Below are positions 26,369-35,770 of a DNA stretch of 64,000 nt, piece after piece. The number at the start of each line of letters is the position of its first letter. Within the stretch, counting starts at the first letter, position 1. Under the pieces are notes generated by a model. It had not been told where the DNA came from, searched no databases, and worked only from the letters and a program-made list of their open reading frames with translations. This DNA is from Streptomyces toxytricini (GTDB lineage Bacteria > Actinomycetota > Actinomycetes > Streptomycetales > Streptomycetaceae): assembly GCF_014649915.1 (NCBI RefSeq), contig NZ_BMTY01000005.1:62001-126000 (forward strand). The letters are read 5' to 3'. Made by a program: the position numbers and the translations under genes.

Positions 26369-28090
26369 ATGAGTCCGGCCGTTCCCCGGGATCCCGAGGC
26401 CCTCAAGCAGCTCATCACCCGCGAGGTGGCCCTGCTGCGCGCAGCCGCCGGCCGTTCGGCGGGGGTGCGGCCGAGCCCCGCCACCCCGGCCGAGATCGCG
26501 GAGTCCGAAGCGCTGTCCGCCTGCTCCTGCGGGGCCGTCTCCCGCCACGGCCACTCGTGCGCGGAGGGCGGCGGGGACCACGACCCGTGGGCCTGCGTCT
26601 GCGCGGCCCTCCCCGCCATTCCGGCCTCCGCGGCGCTGCTGGCGCCCGTCGCGGACGGCGACGGGAAGACCGAGGACTTCGTCATCCGGGCCGGGAACCA
26701 CATCCGGTCCGTCGAATGGCTCGACTCCCCCGACCGGCAGGTCGGCAAGCGGCTCCGGGAGGTGCGGCCCGGGGTGGACGGCAGCGGGCTCCTGGACTCC
26801 CTCAAGGAGGTCCTGCACACCGGCCGCGCGCTGCGGAACTTCCCGGTGGACTACACCGAGCGGCGGCCTGACGGCCTGCACCGCACCAAGCTCCTGTACG
26901 ACGCCGCGTCCTGCTCCGGACAGGTGCTCGCCACCTGGCGCCCGGCCCACAACCCGGCCGAGCTGATGTCGCTGGAGGCCCAGTACATCGCCTCCATGGG
27001 GTGGGCCCACTTCGACCTCCTTTCCGGCGAGACCACCTGGTCCGAGGGGCTCGGCACGATCTTCAGGACCGCTCCGGGCCGGCCCATGGGCCTGCTGGAC
27101 CTGTGCGACGCGGTGCTGCTGGAGGACGTGCCGCGCTGGGCGCGGCTGCTGCGCGCGCTGTTCGACGGGGAGGAGCCCCCGGGCTCCGACATCCGGTTCA
27201 CCGTGTACGGCGATGTCCGGACGCTCCACGTCATCGGCCGGCCGGTCATCTCGACGGACGGCCTGGCGTGGGCCCTGCACCTCATCGCACGCGACCTCAC
27301 GCCCGTCATCCGCAGCAGGCAGCGGCTCGCGGCCACCCGTCGGCAGACCGAGTGGTTCCGCGAGGAGGCGGCGGCAGAACACCGGGTCGCGGCCGCGCTG
27401 CGCGAGGCGCTGCTCCCGACGCACTCCTCGGAGATCGCCCGGCTCGGGTACGCCGTGGCGGCCGCGTACCTGCCGGTCGAGGAGGACGCCGCGGTCGGCG
27501 GCGACTGGTACAAGTGCCGGGCGCTGCCCGACGGGCGCATCCTCCTGGCCATCGGGGACGCCTGCGGCCACGGGCTCGACGCGGTCGCGCGCATGGCGCA
27601 GCAGCGGCACGCCCTGGCGGGCCTGGCGCACACGCCGGGCAGTGACGCCGGGCAGCTGACCACCTGGCTCAACGAACTCGTGTGCGCGGACACCTCGGCG
27701 GAGACCGCCACCGCGGTCATCGGGCACCTCGGCGACGACCGCCGCCTGGTGTGGGCCTGCGCCGGGCACCCGCCGCCGCTCCTGCTGCACGACGGTACGG
27801 CCGCCGCGCTGGACACCCGGCACCGGGGGCCGCTCCTGGGGCTGCTCCCGGGCGAGGCGTACGCGACGGCCTCCCTGCCGCTGGAACCGGGCGACCTGCT
27901 GCTGCTCTACACCGACGGGCTGGTCGAGCGGCGCGGTGAGGACATCGAGGCCGGTGTGAACTCGCTGCTCGACCACCTCGCCGACTGCGCCGGGGGCGAC
28001 GCCCGCCAGACCCTCGACGCGGTGGTCGCCCGGTACGCCGAGGACCGGCTGGAGGACGACACCTGCCTGGTGGTGGTCGAAGCCCTCTGA
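26369..28090 (+). CDS. PAS-sensor SpoIIE-type PP2C phosphatase
   Basis: 573 residues; ATG 26369 chosen because GGAGGG lies 8 bases upstream (ATG 26363 is too close). The first 120 residues include a Cys/His-rich patch (SACSCGAVSRHGHSC, WACVC) that may bind metal or iron-sulfur. A PAS-like region follows (about 200-330; MGWAHFDLLSGETTWSEGLG). After a helical linker comes the SpoIIE/RsbU PP2C domain (about 360-573) with VGGDWYKC, AIGDACGHGLDA, AGHPPPLLL and YTDGLVERR supplying the metal-binding Asp residues. Such proteins dephosphorylate anti-anti-sigma factors in partner-switching. The input signal is unknown; the Cys cluster would fit redox or metal sensing. Confidence 0.85.
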   Translation: MSPAVPRDPEALKQLITREVALLRAAAGRSAGVRPSPATPAEIAESEALSACSCGAVSRHGHSCAEGGGDHDPWACVCAALPAIPASAALLAPVADGDGKTEDFVIRAGNHIRSVEWLDSPDRQVGKRLREVRPGVDGSGLLDSLKEVLHTGRALRNFPVDYTERRPDGLHRTKLLYDAASCSGQVLATWRPAHNPAELMSLEAQYIASMGWAHFDLLSGETTWSEGLGTIFRTAPGRPMGLLDLCDAVLLEDVPRWARLLRALFDGEEPPGSDIRFTVYGDVRTLHVIGRPVISTDGLAWALHLIARDLTPVIRSRQRLAATRRQTEWFREEAAAEHRVAAALREALLPTHSSEIARLGYAVAAAYLPVEEDAAVGGDWYKCRALPDGRILLAIGDACGHGLDAVARMAQQRHALAGLAHTPGSDAGQLTTWLNELVCADTSAETATAVIGHLGDDRRLVWACAGHPPPLLLHDGTAAALDTRHRGPLLGLLPGEAYATASLPLEPGDLLLLYTDGLVERRGEDIEAGVNSLLDHLADCAGGDARQTLDAVVARYAEDRLEDDTCLVVVEAL

Positions 28091-28470
28091 CGCCGTGGCG
28101 CCGCGTGACGCGGATCGTGCCGCCGTCACGGCGCAGCAAGGGAAACCGGCCGTCTTTTCGGGAGGGCGGGGCCGGTGGGGGGCCGGGCGGCGCGCGGGGA
28201 GCGTGCGGGTTCACGCCGCCCGGGCCCGCGTGTGCCCGAGCCGGGTGGAATGTGATCATCCGTTCTATAGCATGGTGGGCCCGTGGCGATGCCCGGCCCC
28301 TGCCCGCGGGAGCGCGGCAGGGCGTTCCGTGCAGGAGCAGGGCCGAGCCGTGGCGCGCCCCTCCCCCGCCGCGGCGACGCACCCGGTCCGACCAGCCGGG
28401 TGGCGTCTGCTCGACCACGGACGTACGACCAGGGGAAACGGTCCTGCTGGTCGGTGGTGTACAGGGGGCG
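28091..28470. other. Gene-free region upstream of the SARP regulator
   Basis: About 380 bases. No convincing coding frame. An AT-richer island at 28250-28275 (tgtgatcatccgttctatag) contains TATAGC, a good -10 candidate for rightward transcription, but no clear -35 was found. If used, the leader to the ATG at 28471 would be about 200 bases. Confidence 0.35.
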
Positions 28471-31400
28471 ATGCCCGTGCCGGAAGCCGCGCACGGTGAG
28501 GACGACGAGGTACTGGGGTTCCGGATTCTGGGCCCCTTGAGGATGAGGAGCGGTGAGCGGGAACTGCGGCCCGGCGCGCCGCAGCAGCAGGCGGTCCTCG
28601 CCCAGCTGCTGCTGCGCCCGGGCCTCGCCGTTCCGATGTGGGATCTGGTGAGCGGGGTCTGGGGCGACGACCCGCCGGACTGCGCGGTCTCCAACCTGCG
28701 TACGTACGCCTGGCGGCTGCGCCGGCTGCTGGAACCGGATCCGGCCGCGCCGCGACTCCTGGTGTCCGTCGGCGACGGCTACCGGCTCGACGCGCCGGGC
28801 TGCTCCGTCGACGCGCTCCGGGCGGTGGAGCTGGCCGACCGGGCCGCGGCCGCGCGGGAGGGCGGGCACCCCGACCGGGCCGGCGAGCTCGTCGCGGACG
28901 CCCTCGGGCTGTGGCGCGGCGAGCCCCTGGCGAAGGTGCCGGGGCCGTTCGCCGAACGCCAGCGGGAGCGGTGGAACGAACTGCGGACCACGCTCCTGGA
29001 GGAGAGGTACGACCTGGAGCTGGCACGGGGCCGCTCCAGGGCGGTCATCCCCGAGCTGACCGCCCTGGCCGCCGAACACCCCGGCCGCGAAAGGCTCCAC
29101 GGCCTGCTGATGCGGGCCCTGCACGCCACGGGCCGCACATCGGAGGCCCTCGGCCTCTTCCAGCGGGTGCGCCGCACACTCGTCGAAGAGCAGGGGATGG
29201 AGCCGGGCCGCGAACTCGCGGCCGTCCACCGGCGCATCCTGGAGGACACCGAGGACCGCCGGGACGGGGCGGGGGACACCGCCGCGGGCGATGGCGGGAC
29301 CCGCGCCGGCTCCGGTGCCCGCCCGGACGCCGACGGCCCGCGGGCGGGTGGCGGCACGGGCGACCGTACGGGAGCCGGTGCGCGGGCGGTCGGCGCCGGC
29401 CCCGGCTCCCCGGCGGCCGCCGCGTCGCCCTCCCCCGGCTCCGGCCCGGCCGCGCCGTCGGGGACCGCATCCGGCGGCGGGTTCGCACGGGTCGTCCCCG
29501 CCCAGCTCCTGCGCTCCGTACCCGACTTCGTCGGCCGCAGCACCGAAGTGGAGACCCTGCGCACCCTCCTGACCGCTCCGGTGCCGGACCGGCACAGCCT
29601 GCCGCTCGCCGCCGTCTCCGGGATGGGCGGCATCGGCAAGACCTCCCTGGTCCTGCACGTCGCCCACCAGGTCCGCGACCACTACCCCGACGGACAGCTC
29701 TACGCCGACCTCCGCGGCCTCGACCCGGACCCCGAGGACCCGGCCATCGTGCTCGGGGCGTTCCTGGACGGGCTGGGATGCCCGCTCCACCTGCTTCCGG
29801 ACACCGTCGACGCCCGGGCCCGGCTGCTGCGGACCGTCCTCGACGGCCGGCGCGTCCTGATCGTCCTGGACAACGCCGCCGACGCCGCCCAGGTGCGGCA
29901 TCTCGTCCCCGGGGCGCCCGGCTGCGCCGTGCTCGTCACCAGCCGCGCCCAACTGCCCGACCTCGAAGGCGCCGTCCAGCTCGGTCTGAGCCGGCTGCTG
30001 CACGAGGACGCCGTCACCCTGGTCGGCCGCATCATCGGCACCGACCGGCTCGCCGCCGAACGGGCCGACGTCCGGGCCCTGGTCGGGGCGTGCGGGCAGC
30101 TGCCGCTGGCCACCCGGATCGTGTCCGCGAGGCTCGCCGCCCGTCCCGGCTGGCCGATCGCGGCCCTGGCGGCCCGGCTCACGGACGAGACGCGCAGGGT
30201 GAGCGAGCTGAAGGTGGGGGACCTCGCCGTCGAGGCGGCCTTCGACCTCAGCTACCACCACCTGCCCGACGCCCAGGCGCGGGCGTTCCGGTTGATCGCG
30301 GTCGCCACCGCGGCCGACGTGGGGCCGCAGGCCGCCGCGGCGATCCTGCAGACCGGCGAGCGCGAGACCGAGGAGCTCCTGGAGGCCCTGGTGAGCGCCT
30401 CCATGGTGGAATCGCCCGCGCCGGGCCGGTACCGCGTCCACGACCTGCTCCGGGTCTTCGGGCGGGCCCGGGCCCGCGCCCACGACAGGGCCGAGGCCGA
30501 CCTCGCCGTCGAGAACCTGCTCGGCCACCTCCTCGCCACGGCCTGCAACGCCTTCGCGCAGATCGTCCCCGGGGACTCCGTCGTCGACTCGATGGCCTCG
30601 CTCGGCGCCCGCGGCTCGGAGTTCGCCGACGCCCAAGGCGCCCGCCGGTGGGCCGCCGAGCACTTCGAGGCCGCCGTGCTGGCCGTCCAGGCCTGCGCCG
30701 ACCACGCCGACGACGAGCCCTTCGGCAGGCTGCTGCCCGCCGCGACGGACCTGCTGGTCGCCCTGAGCCCGTTCGTCGGCGACCTGCGCCACGAGCAGCT
30801 GGCCCCGGCCGCGCTCCGCGTCTGCGATGCGGCCGGACGCCGCGGCGACCGGCGTTCGTTCGGCCGCGCCCAGTGGCTGAGCTGCTCGTTCGCGCTGCGG
30901 GCCGGACGGCTGTCGGCCGCCCGCGCCCACGCCGGACACGCCGTGCGGGCCGCCCGCGCGGCGGACGACGTGGCGATCCTGCGCCAGGCGCTGAACGACC
31001 TCGGGCTGATCGCCGTGACCCTCCGGGACTTCGACGCGGCCATCGCGCACTACGAGGAGGCGCTCGCCCTGGCCCGCCGGCTCGGACACCGCTCGGGCGA
31101 GATCGCCATCAGCCTCAACTGTGCCCTCGCGCACGTGCGGCTGGGCCGTACGGACACCGCGCTGCGCACGGCGCAGGAGGCGGTCGACGCCGTCCGCGAA
31201 CTGGAGGACGACTCCGCGCTGGCGTACGCCCTGTACGTCCGGGGCGTGGCGCTGACCGGCGCCGGACGGTACGAGGAAGCGGTCCAGGCGCTCACCGAGG
31301 CCCTCGACGCCTGCCGCCGCGCCGGTGACGACGGCCGCGAGGTCCACGCCCGCTACCGGCTGGCCGACGCACTGCGCCTGCTCGGACGTCTCTCCGCGGC

Positions 31401-31623
31401 GGAGTCCACGGCCCGCGAGGCCGTCGCGCTGGCGCGCCGGCGGGGCGACGAACCCGGCGAGGGGCAGGCACTGCTGGTGTGCGGAAGGGTCCTCGCGGAT
31501 CGCTCCGACGCGGAGGGGGCGCAGGTGTACCTCCGGCAGGCCCTGCACGTCTTCGACGGGCTGGGGCTTCCCGAACGCCGCGACGCGGAGGAGCTGCTGG
31601 AGTCCCTGACCGGCCCCGCCTGA
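28471..31623 (+). CDS. SARP/AfsR-type regulator with NB-ARC and TPR domains
   Basis: 1050 residues from ATG 28471. Residues about 15-100 are an OmpR-type winged helix (FRILGPLRMRSG, PQQQAVLAQLLLRPG, VSNLRTYAWRLRRLL). The bacterial activation domain follows to about 260. An Ala/Gly/Pro linker precedes an NB-ARC ATPase (about 345-640) with P-loop SGMGGIGKTSL, LIVLDNAAD and VTSRAQLP. The C-terminal part is TPR repeats (for example AIAHYEEALALARRLG). This is the AfsR architecture: a cytoplasmic ATP-dependent activator of secondary-metabolite or developmental genes. No biosynthetic gene lies next to it, so its targets are unknown. The nearest cluster is the linaridin-like one 18 kb away. Confidence 0.9.
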   Translation: MPVPEAAHGEDDEVLGFRILGPLRMRSGERELRPGAPQQQAVLAQLLLRPGLAVPMWDLVSGVWGDDPPDCAVSNLRTYAWRLRRLLEPDPAAPRLLVSVGDGYRLDAPGCSVDALRAVELADRAAAAREGGHPDRAGELVADALGLWRGEPLAKVPGPFAERQRERWNELRTTLLEERYDLELARGRSRAVIPELTALAAEHPGRERLHGLLMRALHATGRTSEALGLFQRVRRTLVEEQGMEPGRELAAVHRRILEDTEDRRDGAGDTAAGDGGTRAGSGARPDADGPRAGGGTGDRTGAGARAVGAGPGSPAAAASPSPGSGPAAPSGTASGGGFARVVPAQLLRSVPDFVGRSTEVETLRTLLTAPVPDRHSLPLAAVSGMGGIGKTSLVLHVAHQVRDHYPDGQLYADLRGLDPDPEDPAIVLGAFLDGLGCPLHLLPDTVDARARLLRTVLDGRRVLIVLDNAADAAQVRHLVPGAPGCAVLVTSRAQLPDLEGAVQLGLSRLLHEDAVTLVGRIIGTDRLAAERADVRALVGACGQLPLATRIVSARLAARPGWPIAALAARLTDETRRVSELKVGDLAVEAAFDLSYHHLPDAQARAFRLIAVATAADVGPQAAAAILQTGERETEELLEALVSASMVESPAPGRYRVHDLLRVFGRARARAHDRAEADLAVENLLGHLLATACNAFAQIVPGDSVVDSMASLGARGSEFADAQGARRWAAEHFEAAVLAVQACADHADDEPFGRLLPAATDLLVALSPFVGDLRHEQLAPAALRVCDAAGRRGDRRSFGRAQWLSCSFALRAGRLSAARAHAGHAVRAARAADDVAILRQALNDLGLIAVTLRDFDAAIAHYEEALALARRLGHRSGEIAISLNCALAHVRLGRTDTALRTAQEAVDAVRELEDDSALAYALYVRGVALTGAGRYEEAVQALTEALDACRRAGDDGREVHARYRLADALRLLGRLSAAESTAREAVALARRRGDEPGEGQALLVCGRVLADRSDAEGAQVYLRQALHVFDGLGLPERRDAEELLESLTGPA

Positions 31624-31719
31624 CCGGGGGTCCGGGCCGCAGGCCCGGAACGGAGGCGAGGGATGCCGTCCCGTGCGGACGGCGCCCTCCCCTTCCGCCC
31701 GTCCGGGGCATGGGCGCGG

Positions 31720-31914
31720 TCAGTGGATCCGCGGGTGCACCTCGTTGCCGGTGTTGTTCCACGCGGGCTCGATGCCCTCGGCCACCGTGGACGGACGCGG
31801 CGCGGGCCGGTCCGCCCACAGCACCGCCCCGGCGGCCGCGACGGCCGTCAGGCAGAGGGCGGCCAGGGCCGACACGCTCTTCGGGCGGCGGGTGGACGTG
31901 CGTCGGTGGTTCAT
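31720..31914 (-). CDS. Small membrane-anchored or secreted protein, 64 aa
   Basis: 64 residues from ATG 31914, with GGAAGG 7 bases upstream. A basic N-terminus (NHRRTSTRRPKS) is followed by one hydrophobic helix (VSALAALCLTAVAAAGAVLW) and about 25 outside residues ending EPAWNNTGNEVHPRIH. No family was recognised. Read convergently to the SARP gene. Confidence 0.55.
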   Translation of the reverse strand: MNHRRTSTRRPKSVSALAALCLTAVAAAGAVLWADRPAPRPSTVAEGIEPAWNNTGNEVHPRIH

Positions 31915-31982
31915 GAAGGGGCCTTCCGTCCCGGGTGCGGGGAGAACGCTGCGCACTCTGCCACCCGGCGGCCCGCCGCCGA

Positions 31983-32330
31983 TCTACATCCGATCGACGG
32001 CCCGCTCCCGGACGCCGATCCCGGCGTCGAACGGGCGCCCATCGGTCCGCGCCTGCTCGACGGTCGGCTTCGACCTCTGCGAGGACTCGTGCGCACCGCT
32101 GATCTGGTACTTCGGCAGCCGGGTCCGCGACAACTACCGCACCGTCGACGCCCAGGACCGCGCGCTTCCCCGGCCACCGCACCTTCGCCGCCGTCGAGAG
32201 CTGCTGCCCAAGGGCATGCCTCACCCTCCAGCAGGGAGCCGGCGCCGAGGTCATGAGCGGCCTCGAACTGCAGATCGCCCCGGCCCACGTCGCCTGCGAG
32301 GTGCGTCGCGAGTTGCCTTCGCCCGGGTAG
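31983..32330 (+). pseudogene. Frameshifted remnant of an unidentified Cys-rich protein
   Basis: One frame reads ACSTVGFDLCEDSCAPLIW followed by YFGSRVRDNYRTVDAQDR up to about 32158. A one- or two-base shift there leads to a second frame reading FPGHRTFAAVESCCPRACLT, then GAEVMSGLELQIAPAHVA, ending at TAG 32328-32330. Both halves have coding-type third positions and fit end to end. No start codon is supported, so this is a C-terminal remnant. Regularly spaced Cys residues suggest a structured domain; family unknown. Confidence 0.5.
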
Positions 32331-32382
32331 TCTGGTGATGACTGATCAGTTTGTCTTTAAGTACGAACAAAATGGGGGGCCG

Positions 32383-34074
32383 GTGCGCAATCACCGACTC
32401 GTAATGACCGCTGCCCTCGTGGCGGCGGGGCTCGGGCTCGTCCCGGGTATGGCCTCGGCCGCCGAGAGGCCGGGCACGGCCGTCGGACAGGGCCTGACCA
32501 AGTCTGCTGCCGGGGCCGGTGCAGGCAAGGGCGAACGGGCCGCCGCGCAGACGTGGCACAGTCCTGCCGAGCGGACCGTCCGCACGGTGCGAGGTGCGGC
32601 TGAGGGCAAGGCCGTCGCGCCGCAGGTGGCGGGTGTCGGAAAGGGCAACCCGGACCTGGCCGTCCAGTTGGACGGGGCCGGCTACACAGCGCTCGGGCTC
32701 CACCTCCGCACCAAGATCACCAGCGTGGACGACGCGCTGGAGGTCGTCGTCGACTGGGGTGACGGCAAGACGGAGAAGCAGACCGTCAAGGGTTCCGCCG
32801 AACCGGACTTCGCGCACAGCTACGCCGAGGTCGGCCAGTACCAGGTGTCGGTGAAGGTGACGGACGCCGTCAACGGCGTCGTCGCCGAGAACGGGTTCGC
32901 GTACCTGACCCCGGGCTCAGACTTCACCCCGCACGCTCCGACCCGGCTGCTGGACACGCGTGACGGCACCGGTGTGCAGGCGGGGAAGGTCGCCGCCCGC
33001 GGCACGACCCGGGTGAAGATCGCCGGAAACGCCAGGATCCCCGCCGATGTCCGCGCGGTCGTCCTCAACGTCACGGTTACCAACACCACCACCGACGGGC
33101 ACGTCACGGTGTTCCCGGGCAAGGGCTCCACGCGGCCCAACACGTCGAACCTCAACTACGCGGCCGGTCAGTCCGTCCCGAATCTGGTCATCGTGCCGGT
33201 CGGCACCGACGGCTACGTGGAGCTGTTCAACGGTGGTTGGGGCGCGGTCGACCTCCTCGCCGACGTCACGGGCTACTTCACCCGCTCCTCGTCCAGCGGT
33301 TACACGCCCATGGCCCCGACCCGATTCGTCGACACCCGCACGGGTGTCGGCACCACCAAGGGCGGGCTCGCCTCGCGGAGCGCGTTCTCCACGCGGATCG
33401 GCGGGTTGAAGGGGGTGCCTGCGGATGTCACGGCGGTGGCGCTCAACGTGACGGTGACCGGCCCCAGGCAGGCCGGACACCTGTCGGTCTACCCGGGAGG
33501 CGGCCAGCCTCCGACGACCTCCAGCCTGAACTTCGCCGCCGGGGAGACGGTGGCCAACGCAGTCATCGTGCCCGTCGGCCCCGACGGGACGATCAGCGTC
33601 TTCAACGGAGCCTGGGCTGAAACGGATGTCGTGGTCGACGTCGTCGGTCACTACGCGAAGGACGGCAAGGCGGCCTACCGTCCGTACGAACCCCGCCGGT
33701 GGTTCGACACCCGCGATCCCGCCAGCTGGTGGTACGGCGGGCGCCTGCCGGCCCAAGGGTACGTTTCCATGTGGGGAGACCCCGAGGCCAGGGGCGGTGA
33801 GGCATACGTACTGAACACGACCGTGACCAATGCGGCGGAGGCCGGCTTCCTCTCCGTCGCTCCCAGCCCGTTCCCGTGGTTGCACAACGACCAGCCGGGC
33901 GCCCCGGTACCGCCTAGTCCGGACGCCTCCACGCTGAACTGGACGGCCGGCAAGACCGTTGCCAACCTCGTGCAGGCAAGCGGCGGTGAGCACGGCATCC
34001 TGAACTTCTGGAACCAGGGCTGGAAGGACGTCGACCTGATCGTCGACACTTTCGGGGCCTACGAGGCCTACTGA
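32383..34074 (+). CDS. Secreted PKD protein with three repeated beta-rich modules
   Basis: 563 residues; GTG 32383 chosen because GGGGGG lies a few bases upstream and a signal peptide begins there (RNHRLVMTAALVAAGLGLVPG). A PKD-like domain covers about 75-170 (VDWGDGKTEKQTVKG, FAHSYAEVGQYQVSVKV). Three modules of about 120 residues follow, each opening with a Phe/Leu-DTR motif (RLLDTRDGTG, RFVDTRTGVG, RWFDTRDPAS) and containing a strand such as AVVLNVTVTNTTTDGHV and VPNLVIVPVGTDGYVELFNGG. Modules of this kind are common at actinomycete surfaces and in peptidase C-termini; the role is probably binding. The third module is longest-diverged. A scrambled partial copy lies at 38012-38300. Confidence 0.75.
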   Translation: MRNHRLVMTAALVAAGLGLVPGMASAAERPGTAVGQGLTKSAAGAGAGKGERAAAQTWHSPAERTVRTVRGAAEGKAVAPQVAGVGKGNPDLAVQLDGAGYTALGLHLRTKITSVDDALEVVVDWGDGKTEKQTVKGSAEPDFAHSYAEVGQYQVSVKVTDAVNGVVAENGFAYLTPGSDFTPHAPTRLLDTRDGTGVQAGKVAARGTTRVKIAGNARIPADVRAVVLNVTVTNTTTDGHVTVFPGKGSTRPNTSNLNYAAGQSVPNLVIVPVGTDGYVELFNGGWGAVDLLADVTGYFTRSSSSGYTPMAPTRFVDTRTGVGTTKGGLASRSAFSTRIGGLKGVPADVTAVALNVTVTGPRQAGHLSVYPGGGQPPTTSSLNFAAGETVANAVIVPVGPDGTISVFNGAWAETDVVVDVVGHYAKDGKAAYRPYEPRRWFDTRDPASWWYGGRLPAQGYVSMWGDPEARGGEAYVLNTTVTNAAEAGFLSVAPSPFPWLHNDQPGAPVPPSPDASTLNWTAGKTVANLVQASGGEHGILNFWNQGWKDVDLIVDTFGAYEAY

Positions 34075-34093
34075 TCCGCCGACGCATGGCCTG

Positions 34094-34122
34094 GGGGTCC
34101 CGACCGATCACTGGCGGGACCC
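34094..34122 (+). terminator. Stem-loop terminator
   Basis: gggtcccg and cgggaccc pair around a loop of about 12 bases, 20 bases after the stop of the PKD-repeat gene. Confidence 0.65.
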
Positions 34123-34615
34123 TCAGTCGTTCTCGCGCGATGGCGGAACGTGAGGCACCGTGCAGGGGCGGTCGGGCGGGACATGTCGGCAGAGCTGCGC
34201 GCTGTTGGCCGGGACTGCAGCGCTCACGGCGTGCTTCAGCGGGCAGGCGTGTTGTTGGGTGTGCCCGTCAGCGAGAACTGCACGTCGGTGGTTTTCTCAC
34301 ACGGAATCGCCTCCCTTACCTTCTTGGTGGCCCCGCGGTGGGGAGGAGGCGGACGAGTGGCGGAGCTGAGCCGGGAGGGGCGCCAGCTCGACCGCTGCCT
34401 CGCGATGCTGTCGGCCCGCGCTTCGGCACCCACGTCTGGACCCCGGACACACCTCCGGCCGAGGTGGCCCGGGCACTTCCCACTCACCTCCGGCAGCACA
34501 CCACCACCACCCAACGGAACGACACGGCTCACCCGGACCGCACCGCCCGGGAGGGGTAGGCCGAGGGTGGGAGCGGAGGTCACCCCGGTCGAGCAGAGCG
34601 GCCTCCGCAGGAACG
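34123..34615. other. Gene-free stretch with a rightward gene remnant
   Basis: About 490 bases. In one rightward frame (about 34410-34559) the sequence encodes VGPRFGTHVWTPDTPPAEVA and RALPTHLRQH before a stop, with coding-like third positions. It resembles the C-terminal strand-helix of DUF317-type proteins, which sit near integrative elements, but the match is short. Upstream pieces in another frame (LSREGRQLDRCLAML) suggest frameshifting decay. No intact gene. Confidence 0.35.
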
Positions 34616-35770
34616 TCAGACCTTCCAGACCTGGTCGGCGTACCGCGGGTCACAGTCCACCTGAACCACAGGCGCACCGACCTCGGGGGTACGCCATGAC
34701 ACGTACATGCACCGGTTGCTCAGGGCATTGCGGATCTGGTAGCCGCCGCCGTCAACCGGCTCCAGCTTCCAGACCTGGTCGCTGTAGTTCGGGTGGCAGT
34801 CGTACTGGGTGACCGGAGCGCCCTCCTCAGGGGTGCGCCACGACACCAGAAGACAGCGGTTGTTGTAGGCGTTGCGGACCTGGTAGCCGCCACCGGCGAC
34901 CGGTTCGAACTTCCACAGCTGGTCGGCGAACTGCGGGTCGCAGTCGGCTTGCAGTGCCGGGGCGTTGTTCTCGGGGGTGCGCCAGCCGACGAACAGGCAG
35001 CGCTGACTGTTGGCGTTCTGGACGGAGGCGGTCGTGAGGCGGACCTGCTGTACCCATTCACCGAGGCCGTCCACGCGGGTAGAGACGGCTTCGGTACGGG
35101 TTTCGGTGGCGGGAGTGCCGAGGCAGCCGCCCTGCCCGGAGCGGCTGTTCACCCCTACCAGCTCGCCGGCTGCATTCACCAGCGGGCCGCCTGTATCGCC
35201 CTTGCAGAGGGCGTCGGTGCCCTTGCCGGCAAGGGCCAGGGTGGTGGCATCGGTCGACTTGACCGTGAAGGTTCCGGTGTGGGGCTTTCCCGGTACCCAC
35301 TGGGTCTTGGTGCGGCCGAACCCCACAGCCGTCAGGTCGGGGCCGGGAGCCGGGGCGGAGGCGGCGACCTTGGCGGTCTTGAGGTCGACGACGGGTTTGG
35401 CCAGGCGCAGGAGGGCAGCGTCGCGCTCGGCGCGTACGACGATCTCGATGAGGTCGACAGCCTTGCCGTTGCCGAGAGCGGCGCTGGCCTTGAGGACCGG
35501 CTTGCCGGAGGAGACGGGGCTGCCGGGCGTCGTGGCGAAGCAGCTGGCAGCGGTCATGATCCAGAAGCGGTCGACCAGGGTGCCCGTGCAGGCGCGGGCA
35601 CTGGCGTCATCGCCGAGGTGGAGCTGCACGGCGTAGGGATGCGCGTCAGCGGGTGTCTCGGGGCCGGTGACGGCCATGGCAGGAGTGGTGGTGACCAGGG
35701 CGAGCGACGACACGGCGGTCGCGGCCAGGAGGCCGGTGATCCGCGCCGAGCGCGGACGGAGCGCGAGCAT
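34616..35770 (-). CDS. Secreted trypsin-fold pseudoprotease with ricin-type domain
   Basis: 384 residues from ATG 35770 (GAAGGAAG upstream). Signal peptide to about residue 34. The S1 (trypsin) fold is clear (TGPETPADAHPYAVQL, CTGTLVDRFWIMTA, ALCKGDTGGPLVNAAGELVG), but two catalytic positions are changed. The His of TAAHC is Ser76 (TAASC) and the Ser of GDSGGP is Thr193 (GDTGGP). Only Asp117 (RDAALLRL) remains. Residues about 248-384 form a beta-trefoil of three repeats, each with a CL/CM-V-WRTPE block and a DQ-WK block. It is probably a secreted binding protein rather than a normal serine protease. The related gene at 43544 has the same changes. Confidence 0.8.
   Translation of the reverse strand: MLALRPRSARITGLLAATAVSSLALVTTTPAMAVTGPETPADAHPYAVQLHLGDDASARACTGTLVDRFWIMTAASCFATTPGSPVSSGKPVLKASAALGNGKAVDLIEIVVRAERDAALLRLAKPVVDLKTAKVAASAPAPGPDLTAVGFGRTKTQWVPGKPHTGTFTVKSTDATTLALAGKGTDALCKGDTGGPLVNAAGELVGVNSRSGQGGCLGTPATETRTEAVSTRVDGLGEWVQQVRLTTASVQNANSQRCLFVGWRTPENNAPALQADCDPQFADQLWKFEPVAGGGYQVRNAYNNRCLLVSWRTPEEGAPVTQYDCHPNYSDQVWKLEPVDGGGYQIRNALSNRCMYVSWRTPEVGAPVVQVDCDPRYADQVWKV

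Noticed and set aside
28126-31548. Long leftward ORF opposite the SARP regulator
   Set aside because: Shadow of a well-defined SARP/NB-ARC/TPR gene; no start signal and no recognised domain.
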